Positions 7,212 through 16,337 of a stretch of DNA of 34,734 nucleotides are shown here, piece after piece. A model generated the notes under the pieces. The model was not told the DNA's origin, made no database searches, and saw nothing but the letters and a program-made list of their open reading frames with translations. The position numbers and the translations under genes were made by a program. Where the stretch lies: positions 1 through 34,734 of the forward strand of contig CALQFM020000045.1 in assembly GCA_943329845.2 (NCBI GenBank). Direction: 5' to 3'. This stretch comes from Candidatus Kuenenia stuttgartensis. GTDB lineage: Bacteria > Pseudomonadota > Alphaproteobacteria > SMXS01. Each line of letters begins with the position of its first letter. The first letter of the stretch is position 1.

Positions 7212-8183
7212 TCAGGGGTAGCTGACGTAGACGTCTTTGTAGAGCGACGCCGGATCGGGCTGCGGATCGGCCTTGGCTTCGGCCACCGCGTCCTCGATCA
7301 GCTGCATCACTTCCACATCGATGGCGTTCATCTCGGCCTGGTCGAGCAGCGCCGCCTGGGTGACCTTCTCGGCGAAGATCTTCAGGCAGTCGTGGTTCTC
7401 GCGCAGCTCCTTGGTCTCGCCGGCGGCACGGTAGCGCTGCGGATCGCCCGCGAAATGGCCCCAGAAGCGATAGGCCTTGGCCTCGATGGCGCTCGGGCCG
7501 CCGCCGTTCCGGGCGCGCTCGATGGCCTCGCGGGCCGCTTCATACACGGCGAAGAAGTCGGCGCCGTCGACGGTCACGGCCGGGATGTTGTAGGCCTTGG
7601 CGCGCGCCTCGATGCTGCCCGCCGTCGCATAGGAGGCGGCGGTGAACTCGGCATAGCCGTTGTTCTCGAACATGAACACCATCGGCAGCTTGAGGACGGC
7701 CGCCATGTTCATGGATTCGGCCACCGTGCCCTGGTTGGCCGCGCCGTCGCCGATGAACGGCACGGCGACGCCGCCGGTCTTCAGCAGCTTGGCGCTCAGC
7801 GCCGCGCCCAGCGCCAGGGGCGGCGCGCCGCCGACGATGGCGTTGGCGCCCAGCATGCCCTTGTCCAGGTCGGCGATGTGCATGGAGCCGCCCTTGCCGC
7901 CGCAGACGCCGTTCTTCTTGCAGTAGATCTCCTTCATCATCGCCTTCACATCGACGCCCTTGGCGATGCAGTGGCCATGGCCGCGATGGGTGGAGCCGAT
8001 GTAGTCACGGTCGTCGTCGAGCTGCTCGCAGATTCCGACGGCGATGGCCTCCTGTCCCGAATACAGGTGAAGGAAGCCCGGCACCGTACCCGAGAGGAAC
8101 TCCACATGCAGGCGTTCCTCGAACTCGCGGATGGTCCGCATGCGGCGATAGGCGCTCAAAAGCTGGTCACGGCTGAGCTGCAC
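7212..8183 (-). CDS. acoA: E1 alpha subunit of an acetoin/pyruvate-type 2-oxoacid dehydrogenase
   Basis: A 323-residue partner of the E1 beta encoded downstream; it carries the thiamine-diphosphate/Mg site. The TPP motif begins at GDGAANQGTVAESMN (145-159) and ends at ENN (173-175). YIGSTHRGHGHCIAKG (61-76) and GGKGGSMHIAD (95-105) are the conserved catalytic histidine and phosphorylation-loop regions of the E1 alpha family. The start is a GTG at 8183, supported by GGGGAG six bases upstream; no in-frame ATG suits the family N-terminus. The ribosome site lies partly in the loop of a small hairpin. It is transcribed with E1 beta. The acetoin role is inferred from AcoA/AcoB resemblance; there is no AcoC, AcoR or lipoamide dehydrogenase nearby. 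Confidence 0.87.
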   Translation of the reverse strand: MQLSRDQLLSAYRRMRTIREFEERLHVEFLSGTVPGFLHLYSGQEAIAVGICEQLDDDRDYIGSTHRGHGHCIAKGVDVKAMMKEIYCKKNGVCGGKGGSMHIADLDKGMLGANAIVGGAPPLALGAALSAKLLKTGGVAVPFIGDGAANQGTVAESMNMAAVLKLPMVFMFENNGYAEFTAASYATAGSIEARAKAYNIPAVTVDGADFFAVYEAAREAIERARNGGGPSAIEAKAYRFWGHFAGDPQRYRAAGETKELRENHDCLKIFAEKVTQAALLDQAEMNAIDVEVMQLIEDAVAEAKADPQPDPASLYKDVYVSYP

Positions 8184-8185
8184 GG

Positions 8186-8201
8186 TTCACTCCCCAGTGA
8201 A
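8186..8201 (-). promoter_or_regulatory. Hairpin holding the E1 alpha ribosome site
   Basis: TTCACT (8186-8191) and AGTGAA (8196-8201) are perfect 6-bp arms around a 4-base loop, GGGG on the mRNA strand. The ribosome site GGGGAG spans the loop and the first bases of the 3' arm, six bases before the GTG start. Pairing would partly hide it. Confidence 0.45.
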
Positions 8202-8243
8202 TAATGGATTGCGTTTTTTACTTAGCCCACAACGCAAGGCCTG

Positions 8244-9137
8244 TCACCCCGCATATCGCGCGATGGCCTCGTTGGTGTCGCGCCACTCGGGAATGGGTCC
8301 GCCGATCAGATCATAGAACGCGCGGGCATTGGCGGCGACCTGGGCCGTGGTTGCCTCGTCAATGTCGGCGGCCGTGATATCGGAGGGCTTCAGATTGTCC
8401 GTATAGAGCAGTCCCTTCACCAGACGCTCCAGTGGCCGCGGCGCGTATTTTCGCCCCAGTTTCCATAGCGCCGTGTCACGCACCCTTGTCCGCGCCAGCA
8501 TGCCGCGCGGCAGACCGACAATGGCGGGCGTGGCATGATATTCGCCGGCCTCCGCCCGCGCCTCGGCCGGATCGAGCTCCAGCCAGTGAAAGAGCTGCGC
8601 GGCCTCGCTGACGGTGTCGGCCTGGAACCGCTCGGCGACGACGACGCGGATATTTTCATGGGGGAACAGGTCCAGATAGGGGGCCAGCTGCATGGCGTAG
8701 TCGCCGTAGTGGACGAACCGGCGGTCCTGGCTGACGGTCGCCGTGAACGGACCGCGCAGCGAAGCCGTCCGGCGTTCCTGGAAGAACTGGCTGATGATCC
8801 GGCGCAGCGGGTCGCGCACCATGTAGACCAGCCGTGCATCCGGATTGTAGGCGTGGATTCGCCGTGCCGCGCCCGTCGCGTCCGGCAGCATGCTGTAATG
8901 GGTGCTGGCTTCGCACAGGTAACGCGTGCCGGGACCCACGTCGAACAGTGCCATGTAGGCGTCCATGTCCTGATAGGACAGCATTTTCGGCCAAATCCGC
9001 GCGAGTTCCATCTTATCGGCGAAGTGGCATGGCTCCTTTTCCCTCGATGCCGTGATGGCGGGATGCGAACCCAGTACCGCATGCGCGGCGTGGGTGCCGG
9101 ATTTCATGGCACCGATGATGAACAGGTTGACGAGCAT
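8244..9137 (-). CDS. PAPS-dependent sulfotransferase domain protein
   Basis: A 297-residue cytosolic sulfotransferase of the heparan/Stf0-like type, moving sulfate from PAPS to an unknown hydroxyl or amino group. The 5'-phosphosulfate loop is FIIGAMKSGTHAAH (6-19) and the 3'-phosphate-binding stretch is VRDPLRRIISQF (107-118), with R108 and S116. The usual T/S after KSGT is histidine here. ATG 9137 is preferred over the in-frame ATG at 9224 because the phosphosulfate loop normally lies within the first 15 residues, and the extra 29 residues show no family features; neither start has a strong ribosome site. The gene lies 60 bases upstream of E1 alpha on the same strand, yet a functional link is not evident. 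No sulfate-activating genes are nearby. Confidence 0.82.
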   Translation of the reverse strand: MLVNLFIIGAMKSGTHAAHAVLGSHPAITASREKEPCHFADKMELARIWPKMLSYQDMDAYMALFDVGPGTRYLCEASTHYSMLPDATGAARRIHAYNPDARLVYMVRDPLRRIISQFFQERRTASLRGPFTATVSQDRRFVHYGDYAMQLAPYLDLFPHENIRVVVAERFQADTVSEAAQLFHWLELDPAEARAEAGEYHATPAIVGLPRGMLARTRVRDTALWKLGRKYAPRPLERLVKGLLYTDNLKPSDITAADIDEATTAQVAANARAFYDLIGGPIPEWRDTNEAIARYAG

Positions 9138-9329
9138 CTTGCCGTGCGGTGAAGAGATGATGGCGGCCAACCTTAAGGTGCCGAGACACCACCACCAAGA
9201 GTGATCGTCGAGCGAGTTTGCCATGCGCCGACCGGCGGACGCTGCTTCAGGGCGCCTGGATTACGACAGTGAGCTTGCCTCCGGCGTCCGGACTGTTACC
9301 GTCCGGTACATCGATTCTGGGAGGGTGAC
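9138..9329. other. Divergent intergenic region between sulfotransferase and flavin oxidoreductase
   Basis: These 192 bases separate two outward-reading genes and should hold both promoters. I see overlapping short inverted repeats near the rightward gene: CCGGAC (9288-9293) with GTCCGG (9301-9306), and TACCG (9297-9301) with CGGTA (9304-9308). They could be an operator but are short. GGGAGG before ATG 9330 is a strong ribosome site. No convincing -35/-10 pair was found. Confidence 0.35.
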
Positions 9330-10175
9330 ATGAAACTGGGAATCGTCTTCATCAACACCGGCGCGCGTTCGGGCCAGTCGATCATCGAGCTGGCGCGGCG
9401 GGCCGAGGCCGTCGGCATCGAGTCGGTCTGGACCGGCGAGCATGTGATCATCCCGCTCGAGTACAGCTCGCCCTATCCCTACAACGACACCGGCAAGATG
9501 GGCGTGCCGCCCGAGACAAACCTGGTCGACCCGCTGATCACCCTGGCCGCCATCGCCGGCGCGACCAGCACCATCCGGCTCGGCACCGGCGTCAACATCC
9601 TGCCGCAGGTCAACCCGTTGCTGCTGGCCAAGCAGGCCGCCGGCCTGGATTTCATCTCGGGTGGCCGGCTGATGCTGGGCCTCGGCATCGGCTGGCTGAA
9701 GGAGGAGTTCGACGCCATGGGCGTGCCGTTCGAACGGCGCGGCGCCCGGTTCGACGACTACATCCAGGCCATGCGCAAGGTGTGGTCCGGCGATGTCGTC
9801 GAGCACCGGAGCGAGTTCCTCGACTGGCACAACTTCAAGTCCTATCCGCTGCCGGTGCAGTCGCCGCTGCCCGTGGTGATCGGCGGCGACAAGGGCAAGG
9901 CGTTCGAACGCATCGCCAAATACGGCAACGGCTGGTACACGCCGCGCCCCAGCCTGGAGGACGTGACGCGCGGCCGCGACGAGATCGCCGCCGCCTGCCG
10001 CGCCATCGGCCGCGACCCGGCCGAGATCGAGATCACCGCCATGTGGCACATGGCAACCGGCCTGGACAACGTCCGCCGCTACCGCGACGCGGGCATCCAC
10101 CGCATGCTGGTGCCGGTGGTCGGCAAGCCCGATGCAGTCATCGAGGCGCTGGGCGAGGCGATCGCGGCGCTCTGA
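9330..10175 (+). CDS. Luciferase-like (LLM) flavin-dependent oxidoreductase, TIGR03619-like
   Basis: A 281-residue TIM-barrel protein of the bacterial luciferase-like monooxygenase family, using FMN or F420. Visible features are the N-terminal strand MKLGIVF, VWTGEHVIIP (36-45, flavin-facing region), ATSTIRLGTGVNILPQVNP, the family signature DFISGGRLMLGLGIGWLKEE and the C-terminal VVIGGDKGKAFERIAKYGNGW. The length fits the short F420-type subgroup, but cofactor choice cannot be read from sequence alone; FMN is more likely in a proteobacterium. GGGAGGG precedes ATG 9330 at good spacing. It stands alone on the plus strand apart from a small low-GC gene 27 bases downstream. A distinct LLM protein lies at 30577-31572. 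The substrate is unknown. Confidence 0.85.
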   Translation: MKLGIVFINTGARSGQSIIELARRAEAVGIESVWTGEHVIIPLEYSSPYPYNDTGKMGVPPETNLVDPLITLAAIAGATSTIRLGTGVNILPQVNPLLLAKQAAGLDFISGGRLMLGLGIGWLKEEFDAMGVPFERRGARFDDYIQAMRKVWSGDVVEHRSEFLDWHNFKSYPLPVQSPLPVVIGGDKGKAFERIAKYGNGWYTPRPSLEDVTRGRDEIAAACRAIGRDPAEIEITAMWHMATGLDNVRRYRDAGIHRMLVPVVGKPDAVIEALGEAIAAL

Positions 10176-10202
10176 CCTTTTCCGGAGAAAGTCTCGATAC
10201 TC

Positions 10203-10598
10203 ATGGCGCACTCGATACAGCAGTACCGAGGGACCCACCTGATCCTGAACGACGCGGATATCATCGTTACGATCAGTCTCTTGAATGACATTGTCTCCGT
10301 GCATCAGGCTTCTGAAGCTGCTCGCAGCATCGTTTCAAGGTGGAAGCAGGAAGTCGAATTCGCGGGCTTCGGGTGCATCGATCTTCGGTTCGATGATCTT
10401 ATGCAGGCAGGGACAGGCTCGGACGCACTCATCGAACTTCTAGAGGAGCTACGAACCCGGGTTTATCAGTTCGATGAACTGATACCTGCTGCTGAGATCG
10501 GCCTTGTTCCCAATGGCGCGGGCTTTGTGCCGGCCAAGCACTACCCGTGCCGCCTACTACTGGAATTGATAGATCGTGTACGACAGCTGATCGATTGA
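10203..10598 (+). CDS. Hypothetical protein, 131 residues, low-GC
   Basis: I do not recognise a family. The predicted product is soluble, acidic and alternately alpha/beta (LILNDADIIVTISLLNDIVSVHQASEAA at its front, in two adjoining segments 13-22 and 23-40), with no signal peptide, membrane segment or metal motif. A hand count over 10261-10560 gives about 55% G+C, against about 67% in a sample row of the preceding gene, and codon choice is visibly different, which suggests recent acquisition. ATG 10203 has only a distant GGAG, about 15 bases upstream. It begins 27 bases after the flavin oxidoreductase and faces the cupin gene, 19 bases between stops. The uninterrupted frame and protein-like composition favour a real gene, but no homology can be claimed. 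Confidence 0.55.
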   Translation: MAHSIQQYRGTHLILNDADIIVTISLLNDIVSVHQASEAARSIVSRWKQEVEFAGFGCIDLRFDDLMQAGTGSDALIELLEELRTRVYQFDELIPAAEIGLVPNGAGFVPAKHYPCRLLLELIDRVRQLID

Positions 10599-10617
10599 GA
10601 TCAGCGTCTCGGTGGCC

Positions 10618-11073
10618 CTACTTCCCGTCGTAATACTGCGCGAAGAAGTTCAGCTTGAGGTGGTCGATGACCTTGTCGTCCTTGTCGAGGATGTCGAGCA
10701 TCACGTCGCTGTCGCCCTGGAAGCTGCCGAACAGGAACATGCCGTCGGCGGTGGAGTAGGGCGTGTGGATACTGCCCGGCGGCTCGTAGGAAAATGTGCC
10801 GGGAAAGTGCAGTTCCTCGCCCTCGCGGTAGCCCCACAGCCCGCCCAGCGTGTAGGCGATGGCAAGGCAGCGGTAATTGTGCTTGGCGAACTCGGCGTGC
10901 GGGTCCTGCCGGAACAGGAAATCCACCCGGTGGCGCGACGGGTCGAGCGCCAGCACCTTGATGTAGTTGCCCTTCTGGCCTTCCACCTCGCGCCAGTCGA
11001 CCAGGTCCGAATTGACGTTCTGGATGCTGCCGTAGCGGGTGCGGGCAATGATGTCGAGAATCCCACGGTTCAT
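10618..11073 (-). CDS. Cupin-domain protein, ChrR/2,4'-dihydroxyacetophenone dioxygenase-like
   Basis: A 151-residue single-domain cupin. LGGLWGYREGEELHFPGTF followed by SYEPPGSIHTPYS (95-107) matches the ChrR-like cupins that include 2,4'-dihydroxyacetophenone dioxygenase, a C-C cleaving iron enzyme. E97 and H103 are expected metal ligands. The first cupin motif normally has HxH; here it reads AKHNYR, with H65 but Tyr67 in place of the second histidine, so metal binding may be altered. AGGAG precedes ATG 11073, inside a small hairpin. It is the last of three minus-strand genes (acyl-CoA synthetase, malic enzyme, cupin; gaps of 93 and 68 bases). The fold is likely; catalytic activity is uncertain. 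Confidence 0.72.
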   Translation of the reverse strand: MNRGILDIIARTRYGSIQNVNSDLVDWREVEGQKGNYIKVLALDPSRHRVDFLFRQDPHAEFAKHNYRCLAIAYTLGGLWGYREGEELHFPGTFSYEPPGSIHTPYSTADGMFLFGSFQGDSDVMLDILDKDDKVIDHLKLNFFAQYYDGK

Positions 11074-11080
11074 TGTCGTT

Positions 11081-11094
11081 CTCCTCCCCAGGAG
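11081..11094 (-). promoter_or_regulatory. Hairpin covering the cupin gene ribosome site
   Basis: On the mRNA strand CTCCT-GGGG-AGGAG forms 5 bp with a four-G loop. The 3' arm is the ribosome site of the cupin gene, about seven bases before its ATG. The layout resembles the hairpin at the E1 alpha start. It may lower or regulate translation, but is short enough to arise by chance. Confidence 0.35.
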
Positions 11095-11141
11095 AGCGGA
11101 ACTTTGGGCGTTGGCCGTGGGCGAGTCAATGCGCCCGAGCG

Positions 11142-12857
<1,716 letters not shown>

Positions 12858-12950
12858 GCGCGCTTTCGGCGATACGGAAAAGCAGAACCTAGGAAATGGT
12901 GATTACGATCCGGTTGCACGCGCAAAAAATCGTTGTCATCCCGGCGAATA

Positions 12951-14513
12951 TCAGGCCGGTTCCGACCAGTATGGCTCGCGCAGGGCTCGCTTGATCACTT
13001 TGCCGAGCGCATTGCGCGGAAATGCGTCGCGTACCTCCACCGCGGCGATCCGTTGCGGCTTGGCCAGCCGTTCATTGGCCCATTCCCGCACCGCCTCGCA
13101 GTCCACCGTCGCGCCGGGCCTGGCGATCACCAGCGCCAGCGGCGTCTCGCCCCATTTGTCGTGCGGGATGCCGATGACGGTCACGTCCGACACGTCGGGA
13201 TGGCCGCCGATCACCTGTTCGATGTCGGCGGGGAACACGTTGAAGCCGCCGGAGATGATCATGTCCTTCTTGCGGTCCAGAATGTACAGGAAGCCGTCCT
13301 CGTCGAACCGGCCGATGTCGCCGGACCGGATCCAGGCGCGGCCCATATCATCCTTCCAGACCAGCTCTTCCGTGGCGTCCGGACGCTTGTGATAGCCGGC
13401 CATCACGCCACCGCCGCGCGCCACGATCTCGCCGGTCTCGCCGAAGGACAGTTCGTTGCCGTCGCCGTCAATCACACCGATGTCGAAGCCGATCACCGGC
13501 GTGCCGACCGATCCCCATTTGGCTTCCGCGTCCTCGGGCTTGATCATGGTCGCCGCGCCTTCGGAATAGCCGTAGAGCTCGTGGATGCCGCGTCCCATGC
13601 GGGCGATGACCTGCTTCTTGGTGTCGATCCGCAGTGGCGATCCGGCGGACAGCATCACCTCCAGGCTCGACAGGTCGGCCCCGTCCAGCGCCGGGTGCTC
13701 CAGGGTCACGATGTACTGGGTCGGCACCATGAAGGTGTGGGTGATCCGCTCGCGTTCGACCGTCTCGAGAAATGCCTGCGGCGTGAACGACGGCAGGATG
13801 TGCAGCGTGCCGCCGACGAACAGTACCGGCAGCGCCATCAGCCAGGTGCCGTTGGAATAGAGGGCGGTGGTGGCGAGCGCCCGGCTGCGGCGCGAGAAGC
13901 GCATCTCGATGGCGTTCGACCAGGCGAAATGCAGCCGCGCCGCGTGGCTCATGACGATGCCCTTGGGCAGTCCGGTCGTGCCCGACGAATAGATGATGTT
14001 CACCTCGTCGCCGGCGTCATAGGCCGCGTCCGGTTCGGTGCCGTCCTGTTCCGCCATCCAGCCGGCGAGGCCGCGCCAGCCGTCCGCCTCGAAGCCGTGG
14101 GCGAAGAAGCCGTTGCGGCGGATGCGTGCGAGCCGGTCCATTACCGGTTCGATCAGCGCGCGCGTGCTGGCATCGGCGAACAGCGCCTGGGCGCCCGAAT
14201 CCTCGACCATGCCGGCGATCTGGCCGGGCGACAGCAATGCCGATACCGGCACCACGCAGGCGCCGGCCTTGATCACGCCGTAGAGCACGGCGGCCATCTC
14301 GGCCGAGTTGGACATCACCACGGCGACCTTGTCGCCCTGGCCCGCGCCCAGGTCGAGCAGACCGTTGGCGACCCGGTTCATGGCTTCGTTGAACTGCCGC
14401 CACGTCCAGCGCGACGGGCCGCAGACGACGGCCTCGCGGTTGGGAAAATGCCGGGCGTGATTGGCCCAGACATGGGGCAGGAAGGCGCTGGGCGCATCGA
14501 GAATTTGCCGCAT
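12951..14513 (-). CDS. AMP-forming acyl-CoA synthetase
   Basis: A 520-residue ANL-superfamily ligase that activates a carboxylic acid to its CoA thioester via an acyl-adenylate. The P-loop is IIYSSGTTGLPKG (173-185). GYSEGAATM is the A5 region; SGDIGRFDEDGFLYILDRKK and DMIISGGFNVFPADIE cover the A7-A8 hinge; PRNALGKVIKRALR near the end supplies the A10 lysine (K505). The length and the GGFNVFPADIE form are typical of medium/long-chain or aromatic acyl-CoA ligases. The start is ATG 14513 with GGGGAG upstream; the open frame extends further back, but only into the opposite gene. It begins a minus-strand run with malic enzyme and cupin and diverges from the dioxygenase gene with 61 bases between. 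The acid used is unknown. Confidence 0.9.
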   Translation of the reverse strand: MRQILDAPSAFLPHVWANHARHFPNREAVVCGPSRWTWRQFNEAMNRVANGLLDLGAGQGDKVAVVMSNSAEMAAVLYGVIKAGACVVPVSALLSPGQIAGMVEDSGAQALFADASTRALIEPVMDRLARIRRNGFFAHGFEADGWRGLAGWMAEQDGTEPDAAYDAGDEVNIIYSSGTTGLPKGIVMSHAARLHFAWSNAIEMRFSRRSRALATTALYSNGTWLMALPVLFVGGTLHILPSFTPQAFLETVERERITHTFMVPTQYIVTLEHPALDGADLSSLEVMLSAGSPLRIDTKKQVIARMGRGIHELYGYSEGAATMIKPEDAEAKWGSVGTPVIGFDIGVIDGDGNELSFGETGEIVARGGGVMAGYHKRPDATEELVWKDDMGRAWIRSGDIGRFDEDGFLYILDRKKDMIISGGFNVFPADIEQVIGGHPDVSDVTVIGIPHDKWGETPLALVIARPGATVDCEAVREWANERLAKPQRIAAVEVRDAFPRNALGKVIKRALREPYWSEPA

Positions 14514-14574
14514 GGTCGCTCCCCGAAACCGGCTATGATGGCGAGGCAACCACAACGGGGACCGCCGGACAAGC

Positions 14575-15750
14575 ATGTCGAACCGCCAGCAGCGAAGGAT
14601 GCAGGAAAAGTCGCTCCGCAAGCCGCAGGGCGACGGCCAGCAGACGCTGGTGACGCCGGCGAATGCCCTTTCCGCGTTCCAGGCGGCGGTGCAGTACCAC
14701 CGGACGAGCCGCTTCCGCGAGGCCGAGACGCTATACCGCCAGTTGCTGGCGCTCGACGCCAACCACATCGGCTCGCTCAGCGGCCTGGGCATGATCGAAT
14801 TCCAGGCGGGAAACTATCACGCGGCGCTGGAGATGGTGCAGCGCGCCATCGCGCTCGGCGCGTCCGAACCGGGCTACTTCATGAACCTGGGCGCGGTCTG
14901 CGTGAAACTGGGCCGAGCGGGCGAGGCGGAGGCCGCGTTCCGCGAGGCCATCGCCCGCGACCCGCGCTACGGCGATCCGTATTACGACCTGGGCAACCTC
15001 TACCTGGCCCAGGGCATGGCCGACGCGGCGGTTACCGTGTTCGACGCCTGCATGACGGCGCGGGGCAGGGACTATCACGCGCTCGCCTATCAGGCCCACG
15101 CGCTGGCCGAAGCGGGACGAACGGATGAAGCGCGCCGGCTGCTCGACTTCGACACCTATGTGAAGACCTGGGCGTTCGAGCCGCCGGACGGCTTCGCCGA
15201 CATGGCGGCGTTCAACAAGGTGCTGGGCCGTCATATCAAGACGCATCCGACCCTGCAGGGAAACGTCATGTCGACCGAGAACGGCCGGCATACGGGCGAG
15301 TTGATCAAGCCGCCGCTCGGACCCATGGAGGGCATGGTGGCGCGTATCGACGAGGCGGTGCGCTGGTACAAGTCGCAGCTTCCCGACGATCCCGCCCATC
15401 CTGCCGTGCGCTGGGCGCCGGAGCGGTGGCGGCTCACCGCCTGGGGTGTGGTGATGCACAACAAGGGCCACGAGCGCCCGCACATCCATCCCAATGGGTG
15501 GCTCAGCGGCGTGTTCTACCTGCAGCTTCCGGCGGTGATCGGCGACCCGGCGCGGCGTCCCGAAGGCTGGCTGGAGTTCGGCAGGCCGACCGCCCATCTC
15601 AACGTCACCGGCGGATTCGACCTCCGGCAGTACCAGCCGGCCTATGGCCAGATGTTCCTGTTCCCTTCCTACTACTATCACGGCACCGTGCCGTTCCGCA
15701 GCGACGAGCGCAGGGTCTGCATCGCGTTCGACGTCGAGCCGCTGGCGTAG
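14575..15750 (+). CDS. TPR-2-oxoglutarate/Fe(II) oxygenase fusion protein
   Basis: A 391-residue two-part protein. After a basic start (MSNRQQRRMQEKS) come about four tetratricopeptide repeats (30-190; LGMIEFQAGNYHAALEMVQR and LGAVCVKLGRAGEAEAAFRE are clear). From about 215 comes a dioxygenase domain like TIGR02466: RPHIHPNGWLSGVFYLQLP (301-319) gives the first iron ligands (H303/H305), SYYYHGTVPF (365-374) the distal His369, and R379/R380 a likely 2-oxoglutarate salt bridge. Such enzymes hydroxylate side chains or small molecules; the TPR part suggests a protein or peptide partner. No signal peptide is seen. ATG 14575 has a poor ribosome site. It diverges from the acyl-CoA synthetase gene. 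The substrate is unknown. Confidence 0.78.
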   Translation: MSNRQQRRMQEKSLRKPQGDGQQTLVTPANALSAFQAAVQYHRTSRFREAETLYRQLLALDANHIGSLSGLGMIEFQAGNYHAALEMVQRAIALGASEPGYFMNLGAVCVKLGRAGEAEAAFREAIARDPRYGDPYYDLGNLYLAQGMADAAVTVFDACMTARGRDYHALAYQAHALAEAGRTDEARRLLDFDTYVKTWAFEPPDGFADMAAFNKVLGRHIKTHPTLQGNVMSTENGRHTGELIKPPLGPMEGMVARIDEAVRWYKSQLPDDPAHPAVRWAPERWRLTAWGVVMHNKGHERPHIHPNGWLSGVFYLQLPAVIGDPARRPEGWLEFGRPTAHLNVTGGFDLRQYQPAYGQMFLFPSYYYHGTVPFRSDERRVCIAFDVEPLA

Positions 15751-15833
15751 CGGCGCGCAGTAAAAACCCGTCGGAATTGTTTGGAAGGCCAACATTATGG
15801 CGGTAACGAGTTTCCCGGGCCGGGCGACTCCGC

Positions 15834-15839
15834 TACTAT
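15834..15839 (+). promoter_or_regulatory. Possible -10 box upstream of the cytochrome c' gene
   Basis: TACTAT matches five of six bases of the -10 consensus and would place transcription start near 15846, 31 bases before ATG 15877. A matching -35 is poor (TTTCCC at 15811-15816, 17 bp away), so an activator or another sigma factor may be needed. Confidence 0.3.
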
Positions 15840-15876
15840 CTTCAACAAGCGCATGAAAACCTTTAGGGGAAAGCAT

Positions 15877-16335
15877 ATGAAACTTGCCGTTCGGTCCGCG
15901 CTGGTCGCGGGACTTCTGATGACCGTCGCACTGCCCAGCGCGTTCGCCGAGGACAAGGCCGAGGATGCGGTCAAGTACCGGGAATCGCTGATGGATGTGG
16001 TCGGCGGCCACACCAAGTCGTTCTTCGCCATATTGGGTGGCAAGGTCAGCCATCCTGACGATCTGGCATGGCACGCCGATTCCCTCGCCGAGGCCTCGAA
16101 GCGGGTGAAGGGCGCGTTCGCCCAGAGCACCGCCGGTTCGGGCGTGAAAACCGAGGCCAAGGACGGCATCTGGGCGGCAGGCTCGGAGTTCCCCAAGCTG
16201 GCGGGCGACTTCGAAACGGCGGCGGCGAACCTGTCGGCCGCGGTGAAGTCCAAGGATCAGGCGGCCATCGGCGCGGCGGCCAAGGCCATCGGTGCCTCCT
16301 GCAAGGGTTGCCACGACAAGTTCAAGGTGGATTAG
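15877..16335 (+). CDS. Cytochrome c' (class II c-type cytochrome)
   Basis: A 152-residue periplasmic four-helix haem protein. Residues 1-24 are a signal peptide ending AFA, and CKGCH (142-146) near the C-terminus attaches haem c, the class II arrangement. KYRESLMDVVGGH (33-45) and KDGIWAAGSEF (95-105) match conserved helices. Members of the family bind NO and CO and protect against nitrosative stress; an electron-transfer role is also possible. ATG 15877 is chosen because AGGGGAAAG precedes it and the signal peptide starts there; the frame is open upstream but that part is not protein-like. It ends two bases from the stop of an opposing cytochrome b gene, a plausible redox partner. Confidence 0.9.
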   Translation: MKLAVRSALVAGLLMTVALPSAFAEDKAEDAVKYRESLMDVVGGHTKSFFAILGGKVSHPDDLAWHADSLAEASKRVKGAFAQSTAGSGVKTEAKDGIWAAGSEFPKLAGDFETAAANLSAAVKSKDQAAIGAAAKAIGASCKGCHDKFKVD

Positions 16336-16337
16336 GC

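Noticed and set aside
8209-8237. TTGCGTT/AACGCAA inverted repeat as terminator of the sulfotransferase gene
   Set aside because: Seven pairs with a 15-base loop and no T-run after the stem on the minus strand; it may overlap the E1 alpha promoter but I could not define one.
12912-12933. T-run after the acyl-CoA synthetase gene as a terminator
   Set aside because: The six-T tract on the minus strand (12924-12929) has no GC-rich stem before it; only 3-5 bp scattered pairings were found.
12933-15128. 731-residue plus-strand open frame across the acyl-CoA synthetase and the start of the TPR gene
   Set aside because: It spans two real genes in another frame, with shadow-type composition and no motif.
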